Positions 23,080-34,749 of a stretch of 64,000 nucleotides of DNA are shown in pieces. Source of the DNA: Talinum fruticosum (taxonomy: Eukaryota; Streptophyta; Magnoliopsida; Caryophyllales; Talinaceae); contig JAITYX010000104.1 of assembly GCA_021018815.1 (NCBI GenBank), positions 891,501-955,500 on the forward strand, in the 5' to 3' direction. The notes below the pieces were generated by a model. It did no database searches and was not told where the DNA came from. It was given only the letters and a program-made list of their open reading frames with translations. The position numbers were made by a program, and so were the translations under genes. How positions within the stretch are numbered: position 1 is the stretch's first letter; every line of letters starts with the position of its first letter.

Positions 23080-24870
23080 TCTAACGAACCCAGTAACATT
23101 TCTTACTGTGGTCCTTTTACGAGGAAGAAGGTGTTTTAGAACCCGGATTTGAATGACTTTGGGTTTTGTCGGATTCCGAGTCTTCCTTTCGGAGAACCGA
23201 GTCCGTGTCTCTTTCTTTTGAAAACCTTTCCTTTTGAAATAGGAAAAAATGGTTTCCTTTTATAAACGAGTTCCGGGCTTAGTCCTCCCTTCATTTTCGT
23301 GAATGGGACCGTGCTCAGCTTTCCCGAACTTCACGGTTCTGGAATCTTTTTTAATAAATCTAAGTAGGAATTGGATTCCTCTTCTTTGTTGAAACCAAGA
23401 CCTTCTTTTCGAAAAGAGACACATAGCGATCCTAAGAGCATGTCAAGGTTTTTTGACCTTGAATGAATTTTAAAATCGGGTCTTGAGACTCAATGAGCTT
23501 CGCTTAAGTTGCTCATTTTCTTTCCTGAGTAACTCGGACTCTGTCTCATTAGATTGAGCACTAGTCTTGAGTTCTCTCGAGTGTAAGTCTCAGCTTTTCT
23601 AATTCATTTTTCAAAGATATGCTCTCGGAAGAAATGGACTCAAGTTGTTCTTTGAATCGAGAAAAGTCGAATTGGACTTTTCTTCCAAAGTGAAAATGTA
23701 TTTAGCTAGATCGACTTTGGAGAATTTGAGGAAATATTCAATTACCTCTTGAGGATTAGTTTCCTCACTTGTCTAAGTCCGAGTCCGACTCTCTCTCGGC
23801 TTCGAGTCGAGATTGCCATCGGACACTTCAAGTCATCCGAGTCCTCGTCATCTTCCGATGAGTCCTCATTGGTCCATGTTGCCATCATAGCCTTTTTCTT
23901 CTTTTCTGCCCCTTTTTCTTTTCGGACAGTCTTTGACTATGTGGTCTTTCCTGCCACACTCAAAACATCCAGAATTCTTAGATAAATATAACTTTGAGGG
24001 AGAAGAATACTTACCTTTTCTGTCCCTCTTGTCTTTTTATAGAATTCTTCCTTTGGCCTTTTATCCCATCTTTTGTGCTTTATCATTCTCTTAAAGCCTC
24101 TTGCAATGAGTGCCATGGGGTCACCTTCCGAGTCGGAGGAGCTCGGATTTGCTTCTTTGGATTCCGAGGCTTTTAGTGCTAGGTTCCTTTTAGTACGCCC
24201 TCAGCGACCTCCTCTTCTAGATGGATTTCGTGAGTGAGAAGCTTTCCGATGAGCTCGTCCGGCTTTAAGAGTGAGAGGTTCCGAGCTTCCTCTATGGCGA
24301 TCACCTTGGGACCCCATCTTCTCTTGGGTAGACTTCGAGTATCTTTCTCGCACATTTCTTCGTGGGAAATCTTCTTACCCGAGTGATTTGAGATTGTTGG
24401 TAATCTCGAGTAAATCGAATGAACATCCGAGTGATGTTCTCTTCGGCTCCATCTTGAAAAGCTCATACTTGTGAAGATACCGGCTTATCTTCGCTTGTCC
24501 GACCTGGCTAGTGCCTTCGTAAGTGTTGACAAGAGTGTCCCATACTTCTTTTGCTCGAGTCACGGGCGGACACTCGGTTGTATTCTTCCGAGCTAATGGC
24601 GCACATCGGAATGTTCATTGCCTTGAAGTTCTTCCCGAACTTCTCTGCTTCACCCGGAGTGAATTCGGCTTTTGTCTTTGGAATGATTCGAATTCCTCTG
24701 TCTTCATTGGAATGTAGTTTCCTTGTTGTATGATTTCCCATACATCTTCATCATGATCCATGAGGAAACATTCCATAAGTTTCTTCCGATGACCGAAGTT
24801 TGATCATTTGAATTTTGGTGGTCTCGTTGGAAGATCTTCCGTTGTTGAACTCTCCGTTGTTACGAGCCAT
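23080..24870 (-). pseudogene. Copia gag (UBN2 type), disrupted
   Basis: The start ATG (24870-24868) follows the primer site and reads MARNNGEF. Downstream text includes AEFTPGEAEKFGKNFKAMNI, EVWDTLVNTYEGTSQV and LPKRRWGPK, typical of the UBN2 capsid-like domain of plant Copia gag. A zinc knuckle CFECGRKDHIVKDC (C-x2-C-x4-H-x4-C) lies at 23926-23967, followed by a Lys-rich then acidic Ser/Glu region. Multiple frameshifts break it. Gag would form the particle and bind genomic RNA. The copy at 62177 is the same protein from a related element. Confidence 0.8.
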
Positions 24871-24914
24871 TTGATCTTTAGACCTTTGGATGGTTAGATC
24901 CTTTCGAAAGGCTA

Positions 24915-24926
24915 GGCTCGATACCA
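24915..24926 (-). other. Copia primer-binding site (initiator Met tRNA)
   Basis: tggtatcgagcc on the minus strand, three bases past the LTR end; the consensus complement to plant initiator tRNA-Met is TGGTATCAGAGCC, so one base is missing. The second family member has tggtattagagcc at 62119-62131. Confidence 0.8.
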
Positions 24927-24928
24927 AT

Positions 24929-26510
24929 TGAAGGTTTACTCGGGGAGAGTCCGTGTCACCCTAGGGGGTGAATAGGGTGATGGAAGTTTTTCGTGAAAAC
25001 ATTAGCTCTTTTGCCAAAGAAGAGACAGAGACGAGTTACGAGTCAATCAGCGAGGTCGGAAAAGTATGGACTCATAAATGCTATCACGAATAAGTAAGCA
25101 AGTTAAGTAGGAGCTATAAAACTGTCCGAGTCTAGAATGAACTCGGAAAGATAACACTTAGAGATTACGTGAAAAACCTCCTGGGCGAAAAACCACGGAC
25201 CGTGCTAATCCAAGCACGAAGTCAAATCCACTATTTTGAGTCCACAAAATACCGTGAACCGACCGAACCCGGGTTGCTCCCTTAGACAACTCTTTATAAG
25301 TTTTCCTAGACTCGAAATTTTCTTATCCGATCTAATACTTCCTATCCGAGATAACCCTTACGAGTTAGGGACAACTAAGCTGAGTTCACCCTTACAGCTT
25401 TGTCAAGGGACCTTACAGAGAAAGTAAGAAAGTGTTTGTAACTAAGTACAAGACCTTACAACTCGAAAGTAATGAATTACAGAGTGGGAGTTGTAAGTAG
25501 AAGATTGAGAATAAATACAATGACTTTGCTCAAGTACGTGTATTAACAATGAGTTCGGCAATCTTCAAGTCTTGTGAGGTAGCTTCTATTTATAGATGAC
25601 CGAGCAGAGTAGCCGTTATCTTCATCTGCTGACCGAGAATTCTTTGTGACCGTTGACAAGGTCTTTCGAGTCAATCGAAAGTATCCGTTGTAATGTGAAT
25701 GTTGGACAATGGTTTAAACTCTCTTGGAAGTCCCAAAACCACCTGGCGAGTGTCTTGAAAGATAAGGTGGAAACCACCGTTAAGCTTAGCATTCCAGTTT
25801 TCCAGATTTGGAAACAGACAACCCCGACACAATCTTACTGGGATTGGAGCAGAGAAAGTGAAAAGCCATGTCTGCTGGTGATTTGACGTTTTTGAAGCCG
25901 GTTACTTTTGTATTTCGAAAACGTATCCTCGTTTGAATAACCTACAAAAGTAAATCAATTTTGGTTCTCAAAGTATAAAATACTTTGGTCCTAGATTAGA
26001 CACGAGATAATAAAATAATTATGATAATTAAACAACTAATTATCCGAGTCGGAAAGAGAATGGAATTTTCGAGTCTAATATCCATGATACTCATAATTCC
26101 TTCGACTTAGTGTAGCGAAGAATCAAGTTAAGTCAAGAATATCAAAGTGATATAACTTGATATAGACCGAGCATGAAACAGATCGGGAGTACCGACTTCA
26201 ACAAGATAGACCTTATAGAAAGGAGTCGGATGTGAGCGGAATACTAGTACTGTTCGGTATGCGATGAATCCGAGTGATGAGGGACTCGAAGTGAGTGAGA
26301 TACGCATATCGGTTTTCTAAGTCACTCAAGGATAAGTAAGAAATACACGAAGTAAAAGCTATATTACTTAGAGAAGATACCATATCACTCGGAAAAGTTT
26401 CTAAGATACGAGAGAATGCCTTGGAATCAAAACTCTATAAGTACGAGATTGTTATACCTGATTCCTTTTATACAACTCGGAAAAGTATTGAGCGAGTGTC
26501 CGAGTCTTCG
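24929..26510 (-). repeat. 5' LTR of the nested Copia element (right)
   Basis: 1,582 bp, partner of 15615-17207. It has a TATA box at 25586-25595 on the minus strand. Confidence 0.85.
25586..25595 (-). promoter_or_regulatory. LTR TATA box (functional-side copy)
   Basis: ctataaatag in the 5' LTR, the copy that would drive transcription of the nested Copia. Confidence 0.65.
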
Positions 26511-26515
26511 GTGTT

Positions 26516-27126
26516 GATGCTAGTTTAGGTGGCGAGGATGATTTATATTGTGAATCGGAAGATGCTTTAGATGATGTGCTTGATCCGAAGACTCCTTTAG
26601 GGGAGTCATGTAAGGTGGTTATTGTTGAGGCCTCACCTACTAGTGTTGAGTTTGATGATCATGTGTCTCCCAGCCAACTTACTTTGATCCCTGCTTCCCT
26701 ATTTGTTCACCACCCTCCCCTTCCCCTAATATCATTTTTCTAAGCCCACTACCTATTATGTGATTTGTGATTCTGATTTGGATGTGGGTCATATGGATAA
26801 CTCATTTGACATGTTTGAGGGGAAATGATTGACAATATTGTGTCCCTAGGTATCTTTGGAGGTTCTAAGCCCTCCCTTGACCATTATCATGTTTACCTAA
26901 TGGATCGCCTTAGAAAAATCATTCGGACCACTTTCTTTGATCACTCTTTTGATTTTTCTAAGGCATTTGATAAATTTAAGAGGGCATTGAATGTCATTAA
27001 TATAATTTTACTTATGTTCTCTTACTTTCATTTGTATGAGTTGCATGCTTAGGTATTTGACAAGGTCATTAGAGCTCTAACGACATCCGAGTTTGAGCTT
27101 AATCCCGAGATAAGGAGGAGTGGTTG
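26516..27126 (+). pseudogene. Gag-like ORF of the LARD-like element, C-terminal part
   Basis: Continuation after the Copia insertion: VDASLGGEDDLYCESEDALD, then GESCKVVIVEASPTSVEFDD, and later RKIIRTTFFDHSFDFSKAFD and FKRALNVINIIL, ending near 27126. Stops appear after about 26740. With one gtgtt copy removed it joins the acidic end of the N-terminal part, which supports a single interrupted ORF. No enzyme motif is seen. Confidence 0.55.
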
Positions 27127-29127
27127 ATACTCCTCAAGCCTTCTTAGTACTATCTTCGGAGGTATTAGTTTAGGTGCACCCAAGCACCTAACCCGGTATA
27201 CTCGTTCCCTCTCTTTATCTTTTTCTTAATTTTTTTGTTTCATTTTTTTTGTTGTGAATATTTAGGGTTATATTTTTCTTTCTTGCTTTTAGTTGTGGAT
27301 ACTTAGGATTGTGTTTTTGTGGGGTGATTATTTTGAAGATAAATTTTGGATGTTGTTGAGTCATGATGGTCATGATCACCTATATGTATATATTCATGTT
27401 TTGTTTTTGCCTTTTAGTTTTGGAAGTGTCTTTGTACATAATTGAGTCTCTTTTGTTGGTGTAGTTGCTCCTTGACTCCCAATGAGGACATTGTGAGATT
27501 TAGGTGTAGGGGAGGACAAGTCATGCTTCAATATTTTGAAAAAGAAAAAAAAAAGAGGAAAATTTTTCAAAATAGCAAAAAAAATTTGATTTTTAAAAAT
27601 TGTTTTTGGGGAGCTTGTGACATTTTGATTAGCTTTGACGCTTGTTACTTGGCTATTAGTTTGTATAGATGTATGATGTACATAATAGACTTTGATTCAA
27701 AATGTGTTATTCTATGTCCTATTCAAATCCCGACATTCAATTTTTGAGCTAGTTTGACTTTGGTAGAGGAACCTGTGAGATTTTGAGTTTTATAGACTAA
27801 TTCATCAATTTTATTCTCATATTTCATTTTATGTGTGACTCTTCCTTGATGTATTTCCTCTAGAACCCCTCTCATTGAGATCACATTTGTCATTTGCATT
27901 ATGTAATATGATAGAGGCATTCATTCATTTGTTTTCAAACTACATGAGTCGAAGTCACCCTACTATATATACCCTTTTTGCTAGCCCTTTGAGCTTTAAC
28001 CTATTCTTTATTATACCTACATCCATTTTACCCTTGGCTCATATATATTTCCTATTCCTGAGTTAGGTCCAGTGGAAAAATACTTTTTGAGATGGATAGT
28101 TTTGGGTTGTATATAAATGGTGTTTTGTTTGTGTATGTGGTTTGAAAAGGGGGATTTATATTACTGAAAAGTTAGATGTATCCCCTAGTGGTTGATATAC
28201 CATTTGCAATTGAGTTGTATTCATGATTCCCATGCTAATAGTATTTGTTTTGAAAAAAAGCAAAACAAAAAAATGAGAAAAGTGAAAAAAAAAAGAATAA
28301 GTGATTGGCATGAGGACAATTCAAAAGTTGTTATGTTCATTCCTTATTATGCTCATTCCTTAGGTTCTATCGGGTTTTTTGTACTTGAAAAAGTGAATTG
28401 GGAGAGAAGTTTTAAGTTATATTGGGAAGTGTTTTTTACTCCTTAGTCATTAGGCTTGGCTATTTAGCTCCACATTTCCTAAATTGATTCCCTTTCTTAC
28501 CCATGAACCTTAGCCCCGTTACAATCCCTAAAAAGTCATCTTAATTGTATTTGCATTTTGCGTACATAGTGGTGGAGAATTGGGAGTATGACCAAGCCTA
28601 TGGTAGGGTGCACTATTGGAATGAGTTTTGAGTGAACCCTCATTATATTTTCTAAACACATGAGTGAGAGTGATCCACTTTACCCTAAAGTGAGGTTCTA
28701 CCAGTTTAACTTGCTCATTATTTACTATTTGGGATGAAAAATTGGTATATGGATGTCATCAACGAAGGATCAAGTGTCTTGATGTGTGTATTATCTTTAT
28801 ATGCACGTTAATATCTGACGTACGAGGGTGATATGGTTGATTAAAATGTATATAATTCCTTCCCACTTTGTATATATGCTTGTGAAAATTTTTGAAAAAC
28901 CCAAAAAGATTGCTATTTTCTCTTTCTCTTTTGTTTTTCCTTTTCAAGATTTTGTGGGTATATCTTCTACAAACCCTCACGAGATCTCACTCATCCACTT
29001 GGGCTACCATGGGTTTAAAGGGCTTGTTGCACATGCTAGGTGCAATCGCGATTCCTGCTAAAATGAGTTAGGTTTTATTTATTTTTGTTTTGCTTGAGGA
29101 CGAGCAAAAGCTAGGTGTGAGGGTATT
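27127..29127 (+). other. Non-coding 3' internal region and polypurine tract of the LARD-like element
   Basis: AT-rich text with only short open frames. It ends in gaggacgagcaaaagctagg (29097-29116) and a G-rich gtgagggtatt just before the 3' LTR, the usual 3' signature of plant Gypsy-type elements. Confidence 0.65.
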
Positions 29128-30528
29128 TGTTTGGTCCAAATATTACGTCATTTATACCCTTATTTACTTAGTTTTTGACTCATAAAATAATATAATTTTA
29201 GGGTTTTTACTTGTTTTTCTTACTTTTGTAGGTAATAAATCAAATCGAGATAATAGCAAAAAGTTCGAGCCAAAAAGGAAGCAAAACGAGGAAGATAATG
29301 GTGTGCACAGGTAGCAGTGTAGCTTCGCACAGCTATGTAGAAGTCGCACGGGCCAGTGCGGAACTTGCACATTTGTGTGACCCGACCAGAAACTTTCGAA
29401 ATGTGCGGAACCCGCATGGCCGTGCAACTTCCTAATTTTGACTTTTCTCGGTTTTTACAAGTTATAAAAAGACAGTTTTGGCTATAATTTTAGGGATCTC
29501 GATTTTTAAGGATTTTAGGGGACCTCCTAGGGTTCTTACTTAGTCAAAATAAAACCCCATTAGGGGAGATTAGTGTAGAGATTTGGACAAGATTTTGGAG
29601 TCACGCTTTCAATTTTAATTCAAACATAAGTTTTCTCTCTCTCTTTTTCTTTACTTCTAGTTTAATACTTTGATTGTTCAATTTAGTTTCAAGATTCAAT
29701 TTTTATTAGTATAGATGTTAATTATGGTTAGATTGATTACTTGTTTTCATGATTAAGTTTAATTATCTAGTTTATGTTCTTGTTCAAGTCGGTTTGTGTT
29801 AGTTTGTTCCTTAGTGTAGCTTTTATGTTTATTTCATGTTTTTATGTCAATTAGTTATTAAAGTTGATTGCTTTGGTTGTGATTAGCCTCCCTAATGGCT
29901 AATTAATCTCATTTAAGCCTTGACCCAACTAGTTTATGCTTGTTATTTGGGATTGTTTCTCATGCCCACCACATATTCGATGAAATGCTTGAAAGGGATT
30001 TTCATCTTGATTTTTAGGCGGTTGGTCTATCACTGAAAAGGTGAAGTCAATTTACTAGTGTGGGTATAGAGGATAGTGGGGATTTTGGCAAGAAAATAGC
30101 CCGAATCCTAGCTAGGTACATAGGTTGCTACTTTTGTAGTCTAATTGGGCTAACCCCACGAAAGTAGGTGGTTAGAATAATTAGATTAGAATATGACCCT
30201 TGAAAGTGTAGCTTGAGTAGGTTTTGATGGTACAACCGATCACTCTTAAATGCTTACGTAGACTTGGTTAGGCTTAGGGTTGTCTTGATTAGTTAGTTTA
30301 TTAAGTGGTAAAATCACAATTCGAGTATATTTTTATTTTCTTTATAGGTTAGTTTAATCATCATACACATCCATCTCATCCGTTACGATTCACCTAGACA
30401 GAAAGTTTAAGATAACTTTGATATTTGAAACACAACTCCCTTTGGACACACCCCCTGTTTACCGGCTAGCTACAATTACGCCGTGCACTTGCGGTAATAA
30501 ATTTTAAGACTTTAATTATTCCCTAACA
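29128..30528 (+). repeat. 3' LTR of the LARD-like element
   Basis: 1,401 bp, starts tgtttggtcc, ends ccctaaca, followed by target duplication gttct. Confidence 0.85.
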
Positions 30529-30800
30529 GTTCTCTATTTTCTTCTCCCTCGGTTGTGTTTCTTTGGCATTAGTTATGGTTGGATTGCATCTTCCATAATG
30601 AAAGCAATTAAATTTTTGCCTTACATTTTGCTCTTGGAGGTGATTTGTATTGGGTAGTTTGGGTTTGTGATAGTTGGTTAAAGGGTTCATTTAACCTTCA
30701 TTTATTCTTTTGTGTCTTCCATTGTAAAGTTAGTATTTTTGGGGTTTTGTGTGGATTTGGTGGAGATAATTTATAATTATTACGGGTTGGTTAGTATGGA

Positions 30801-32420
30801 TTTTGGCATTGTACAGGCCTTTGAGGATCTGTTTCATTCTCAACTAAATGATGAAGTTCATGAAATTTTTATTAAGAGCCTCGAGGAAATGGAGCACCCT
30901 TAGGAAGCAATTTGGAAGGCTAGTTCTTTGAAGGATTCAGGGAATATGTTTTTTAAACTAGAAGAATTTTCTAAAGCAATCTTGTTGTATGATAGAGCTC
31001 TACAATTCCTTTGTGTGGGGTGTCCAATTGAAGCTCAAGATGCAGAATTGATGATTGAGTTGGGAGTTACACTTAATTCGAATTTAGCAGACTTGTTGGT
31101 TAGGGATTAAGGAATATGATAAAGCTATTGAGAAATGTGATTGGGCATTGAGATTTGATTGGTATAATGTCAAAGCAAGGTATTAGAGAGCTCTAGCTTA
31201 TATCAATGTTAACATGATAGAGGATGCAAGAAGGGATCTTGAAATAGCTCTTAAATTTGAATCGAAAAACAAATACATCATTAAAGAGCGCAAGAAGATT
31301 GAAGAGACATTTGGCAAGCTCTAAGAATGAAGTTCTGTTTCCTTTAAAGGGACAAGATAAAGGAAATGATGTTTTTGATCCCCTCCGTATACAATGTAAG
31401 GGGAATGAATATGTGACTTGATCACGTGACTCTCATTCTACTCAAAGAGATTGTGAAAAGGGAAACTTCAAAGATGTTGTTTGTGAAAGTTGAAACACAG
31501 ATTCAAAGGTTTTGGTTAAGGTTCGAGATCATTTGGATGTCGAGCCCGATATGGCAATCATCAATAATCAAGCAAGTCATATGAAGGATCATTCTAATAA
31601 GATGAAAGACATGGAGGTCGAAAGTGAGAGTTTAGTCGAAAGTGAGGGTGTTGTCTCATCAAACACGAGAGATATCCTTAGGAAGGAGTCCTCATTTGTC
31701 GATGTGTGGAAGTCCAGCTACTAGGGATCTGTTCTTTGGAGGAATGTCGGAACCATGATGGTGGTACTAAGGAGAATATGATTACATTCTCCAATGCACG
31801 TCGACCGGAGTGTCTCATCAAAATTTCAAGACAGGACTATGAAAGTCTCATGCATGGTAAAAATATAGGATTTGCTTGTGCTTCTAAGGCCGAGGTCATG
31901 ACTTTTCGGGTTTTTAAGGATGGCAAAAGCAATTGTTTGCGGAATCAACCCGTTGAGAATGGGGATGAAGCGAGTAATTTCACCTATTGTTGATAAGGGG
32001 CAAGGTGATATGGACAAGGATGCTTGTTCAACAATTATAGTACAATCATCAATCCAGACAGAGAGGTCTATAAAGAAGGAAAATGAACTCATAAGCAAGT
32101 CTAGTTTTTCGGTTCGACAGAGATAGCAGGAGGTTAAAGAGAAGGAAGAAGATCACAAAGAAACCAATCGAGATGAATATAAGAAGTTGGCCCAAGAAGG
32201 GGTGGTGGTAAGAAGCGATATACGGACAAATAAGTCACTATCAAATTTCACTAACTTTGTTTATTAGTGCGGGAAAGATCATGTAAAAGGGAAAGGACTC
32301 AAAGATGGTTGCAAAAAGAAAAGGAAACCCATCAATCTCAACGTGATGACGGAAAAGTCCATGCGACAAAGTGGAAAGTGAGACAACTTATAAAGGAAGA
32401 TCAAATAGGCTGAACAAGAA
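30801..32420 (+). pseudogene. TPR-domain protein remnant
   Basis: A short open start (FGIVQAFEDLFHSQLNDEVH) leads, across an in-frame TAG at 30901, to tetratricopeptide repeats: SLKDSGNMFFKLEEFSKAIL with LYDRAL, then after a frameshift IKEYDKAIEKCDWALRF and RALAYINVNMIEDARRDLEI, ending at a stop near 31324. The A/G/Y/A spacing matches TPR helices, which usually act as protein-binding adaptors. From 31400 to 32420 there is further degraded, charged, coding-like sequence with several stops, possibly the C-terminal part. No introns are obvious in this stretch, so it could be a processed copy. A possible acceptor (tggttag|tatgg) near 30795 instead suggests a gene split by the LTR insertion. Confidence 0.55.
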
Positions 32421-32738
32421 TCATCTTCAATAAAGGGAAAAATGCAAGAGTAGTTGATAAACCTCTCGTCGTCATGCGTTAGTTGCGGGTTTTATGTTAG
32501 TTTCGGTTAAATCTTATATTTTATATTTTTCGTTCATACTCGCCAAAAAAATTCTAAACCGAACTTGTTGACCCCAACATGACTAGACTCGAAGACGATT
32601 GGATCTTCAACCAAATCAAAATGACCGTTTGACAAAAATCGATCCAAATTGGCAAGATATGAAGCAGTGCCGAAATCTCGGTTGTAGGTGGCCCCGCGGA
32701 AGAGAAATCCCGCCACCGGCCACCAACATAAAGGCACT
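32421..32738. other. Intergenic, nothing recognised
   Basis: Includes a moderately GC-rich patch at 32650-32735 with short open frames on the minus strand but no domain. Confidence 0.4.
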
Positions 32739-33162
32739 CGTTCGGCAAAATGAGTCGTTTGACTAGCGGATAATCTGTTTGTGTAGTCGATAGTCGTTTA
32801 GGTAGCTGATAGCTTTTAGATTTTACCGTTAGCGGATAAGCTGTTCAATTGAGCGGTTGAAGAAATATGTTCGGTAAATTTAGCGGTTGAGTTAGCTGAT
32901 TATTGTAAATTGACGTAAAATGATATAAATAATTTGTCAAATATAAATGAATGAAGGGTTTTTTTTGTCAAAAAATATGAAACGCTACTTTCAAATGTGA
33001 AAAGCTAATATTCTTAACTTTTCGTAAACACTACTTGAAACGCTAAAAGCTACTGCAAACGCTAGTTAAAACACTACCTTAGCGAACGCTAATATTTGAT
33101 TGATTAGTATTTTGACTTGGTTAAAACGATAAAAGCCTACTTCAAACACTTGTTGCAGAACG
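32739..33162. mobile_element. hAT-like MITE upstream of the host gene
   Basis: Ends cgttcggcaaaa (32739-32750) and gttgcagaacg (33152-33162) are imperfect inverted repeats. The interior is made of agcggataagctg and aaacgctaaaagct words that mirror each other, the usual look of plant hAT MITEs. No clear 8-bp target duplication was found. Confidence 0.5.
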
Positions 33163-33465
33163 CGCTAAAGTCGTTCAAGCAAAACACGCACGCCGACGCT
33201 ACTCGACCCCAAAGTTCCGCACTTTCGAGTTGGTTTCTTTCATACCCAGCAAACGCCATTCTTTATTCTGCGAAAAAATATCACATTCAAATGTTCAATT
33301 GATTTATTAATTCATTGCGTCCAGATACTATTCGCGTCTCTTTTGCGTCTTCCTCCTCAGAAACCTGCAAAACCCACTCAAGAAGGTGCTTGGGCTGGTT
33401 GCTCTTATTTCTGCATTTTCAGTGCCCACACAAATCTTGTGATCATAGCCCTTCTCATCTTCTCC

Positions 33466-33490
33466 ATGTTAACAACAAACCCTATAGCAA
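33466..33490 (+). CDS. Host gene exon 1 (tentative)
   Basis: 25 coding bases from the ATG to the donor agcaa|gtatat. The last base joins tg of exon 2 to make another ATG codon. The 5' leader upstream (33170-33465) is open in this frame and includes a hydrophobic stretch, so a longer N terminus is possible. Confidence 0.45.
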
Positions 33491-34705
33491 GTATATCCCA
33501 TTTTGGTTTTCCTTTTCTGGGATTCTTTTACTTAATATGTTTTGATTGATCATGGGGATAGGGTTGTTTCTGTTTGGAAAGAAGCTGAATTTTGCATCGG
33601 TTTTTGATTATTTGTTTTGTTTTGTTTATTTAAGTGTATCCGAACGTGAAAGTGAGGGCCGCAGAGGTAGATGATGACTACGAGTTGTCTGTAATTCCGC
33701 TGCAAGACTTCAATTCTCTCTCCATTCGAGATATTAGTCCTGGTATTGCTCTTAATTCAGCGACTGTCTTATTAGAATTGTTCAGGATTTAACAAATGAT
33801 ATGATTTTCCAGTTATGCTTTGGAATTTGGATGTTTTGATTACTGCTTGTGTTTGCCGTTGAAACCGAATTGGCTTTGATTGGTTATTTTACTGCGAAAA
33901 GTTATTTTATTTCAGCAGTTGGGTTTGCTCTGTTAAATTAGCATTGAGGAGAATTGATCATTCATTTCACGTTCTAATAAAGTAATTTTGTCACAAAAGT
34001 GGTGGCTTTTGGTTAGGATATTGTATTTATGATTTTGCTGGTTTCTTTATCACAAAATGTCTTTGCAACTTTGGGAGCCTGTCATATTTATTGAATTGAA
34101 TAATCTTCCTACCCTTTTTTTGGGGGGAGGTTGTTATTCTTCCTGTCTGTTACCACAAAGATAAGCAGTGAGATATACAAATTACTCTGGAGAAAATGCC
34201 AAGGAACAACTCGCTGAGCTAAGGCATACAGGGGCAATGTTCCATACAGACCGGTGGAGTTGACACATTTCTTCCATGCCCAACTGTTCTGAATGGGTTT
34301 CATTACCTGCTACTTCTCTGGACAGAATCCTACAACGCTGCTTTTCTATACTGGCTGGCTTGCTTATGCTAATTATAATGTCATGTCAAAGTTTAATTCT
34401 CTAGCCTGAAGTGAGTTTCTTGTTGATAATTTATGTTTCAAATATATCATTGCTTGTCACTTCTGTTTTATTAATGGGGTCATGGTATCTAGTTAGATCA
34501 GCCCCCTTATTTGATCCTTTGGAGTTCATAACTTAGTTTAAAAGTGCGCCTAGGGCGCACCTAGGGGAACAAAAGTGTGAAGCCCACCCCTTGCGCCTTG
34601 CAAAGTGTCAAGCACAGCCCCTCCCTAAAAGACCTTTGAGGCACGTGCCTCAGACTGCACCTTGGCGCTTCGTGCGCTTCACTTGGCTGTTTTGTGTTTT
34701 TTGTC

Positions 34706-34749
<44 letters not shown>

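Larger units (their letters stand above)
15615..26510 (-). mobile_element. Sirevirus-like Copia LTR retrotransposon, nested and decayed
   Basis: Two LTRs (15615-17207 and 24929-26510) begin TGAAG and end in TTCA on the minus strand; the outer base of the right LTR has changed from a to g. A 5-bp duplication gtgtt flanks the element. On the minus strand the order is 5' LTR, initiator-Met tRNA primer site, gag, protease, integrase, reverse transcriptase, RNase H, an extra ORF region of about 2.3 kb, purine tract, 3' LTR. Integrase before reverse transcriptase is the Copia order. The 10.9-kb length, long LTRs and extra 3' ORF fit the Sirevirus lineage. All genes carry frameshifts. The same family recurs at 60546-64000. 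Confidence 0.85.
13402..30528 (+). mobile_element. Non-autonomous Gypsy-type LTR element (LARD-like), nested
   Basis: Long direct repeats (13402-14822 and 29128-30528) begin TGTT and end AACA, and the 5-bp duplication gttct lies at 13397-13401 and 30529-30533. A primer-binding-like site tggcgtcgttgctaggga follows the 5' LTR, and a purine-rich stretch (gaggacgagcaaaagctag) precedes the 3' LTR. Both are hallmarks of plant Gypsy-type elements of the Athila/Tat kind. The internal region without the nested Copia is only about 3.4 kb and has no reverse transcriptase or integrase, so it is a non-autonomous derivative. The total span is 17.1 kb because a 10.9-kb Copia element sits inside. Confidence 0.85.

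Noticed and set aside
24911..24930. A tRNA gene near the tRNA-Met-like motif
   Set aside because: Only the short complement of the tRNA 3' end is present, as expected for a retrotransposon primer site; no cloverleaf.
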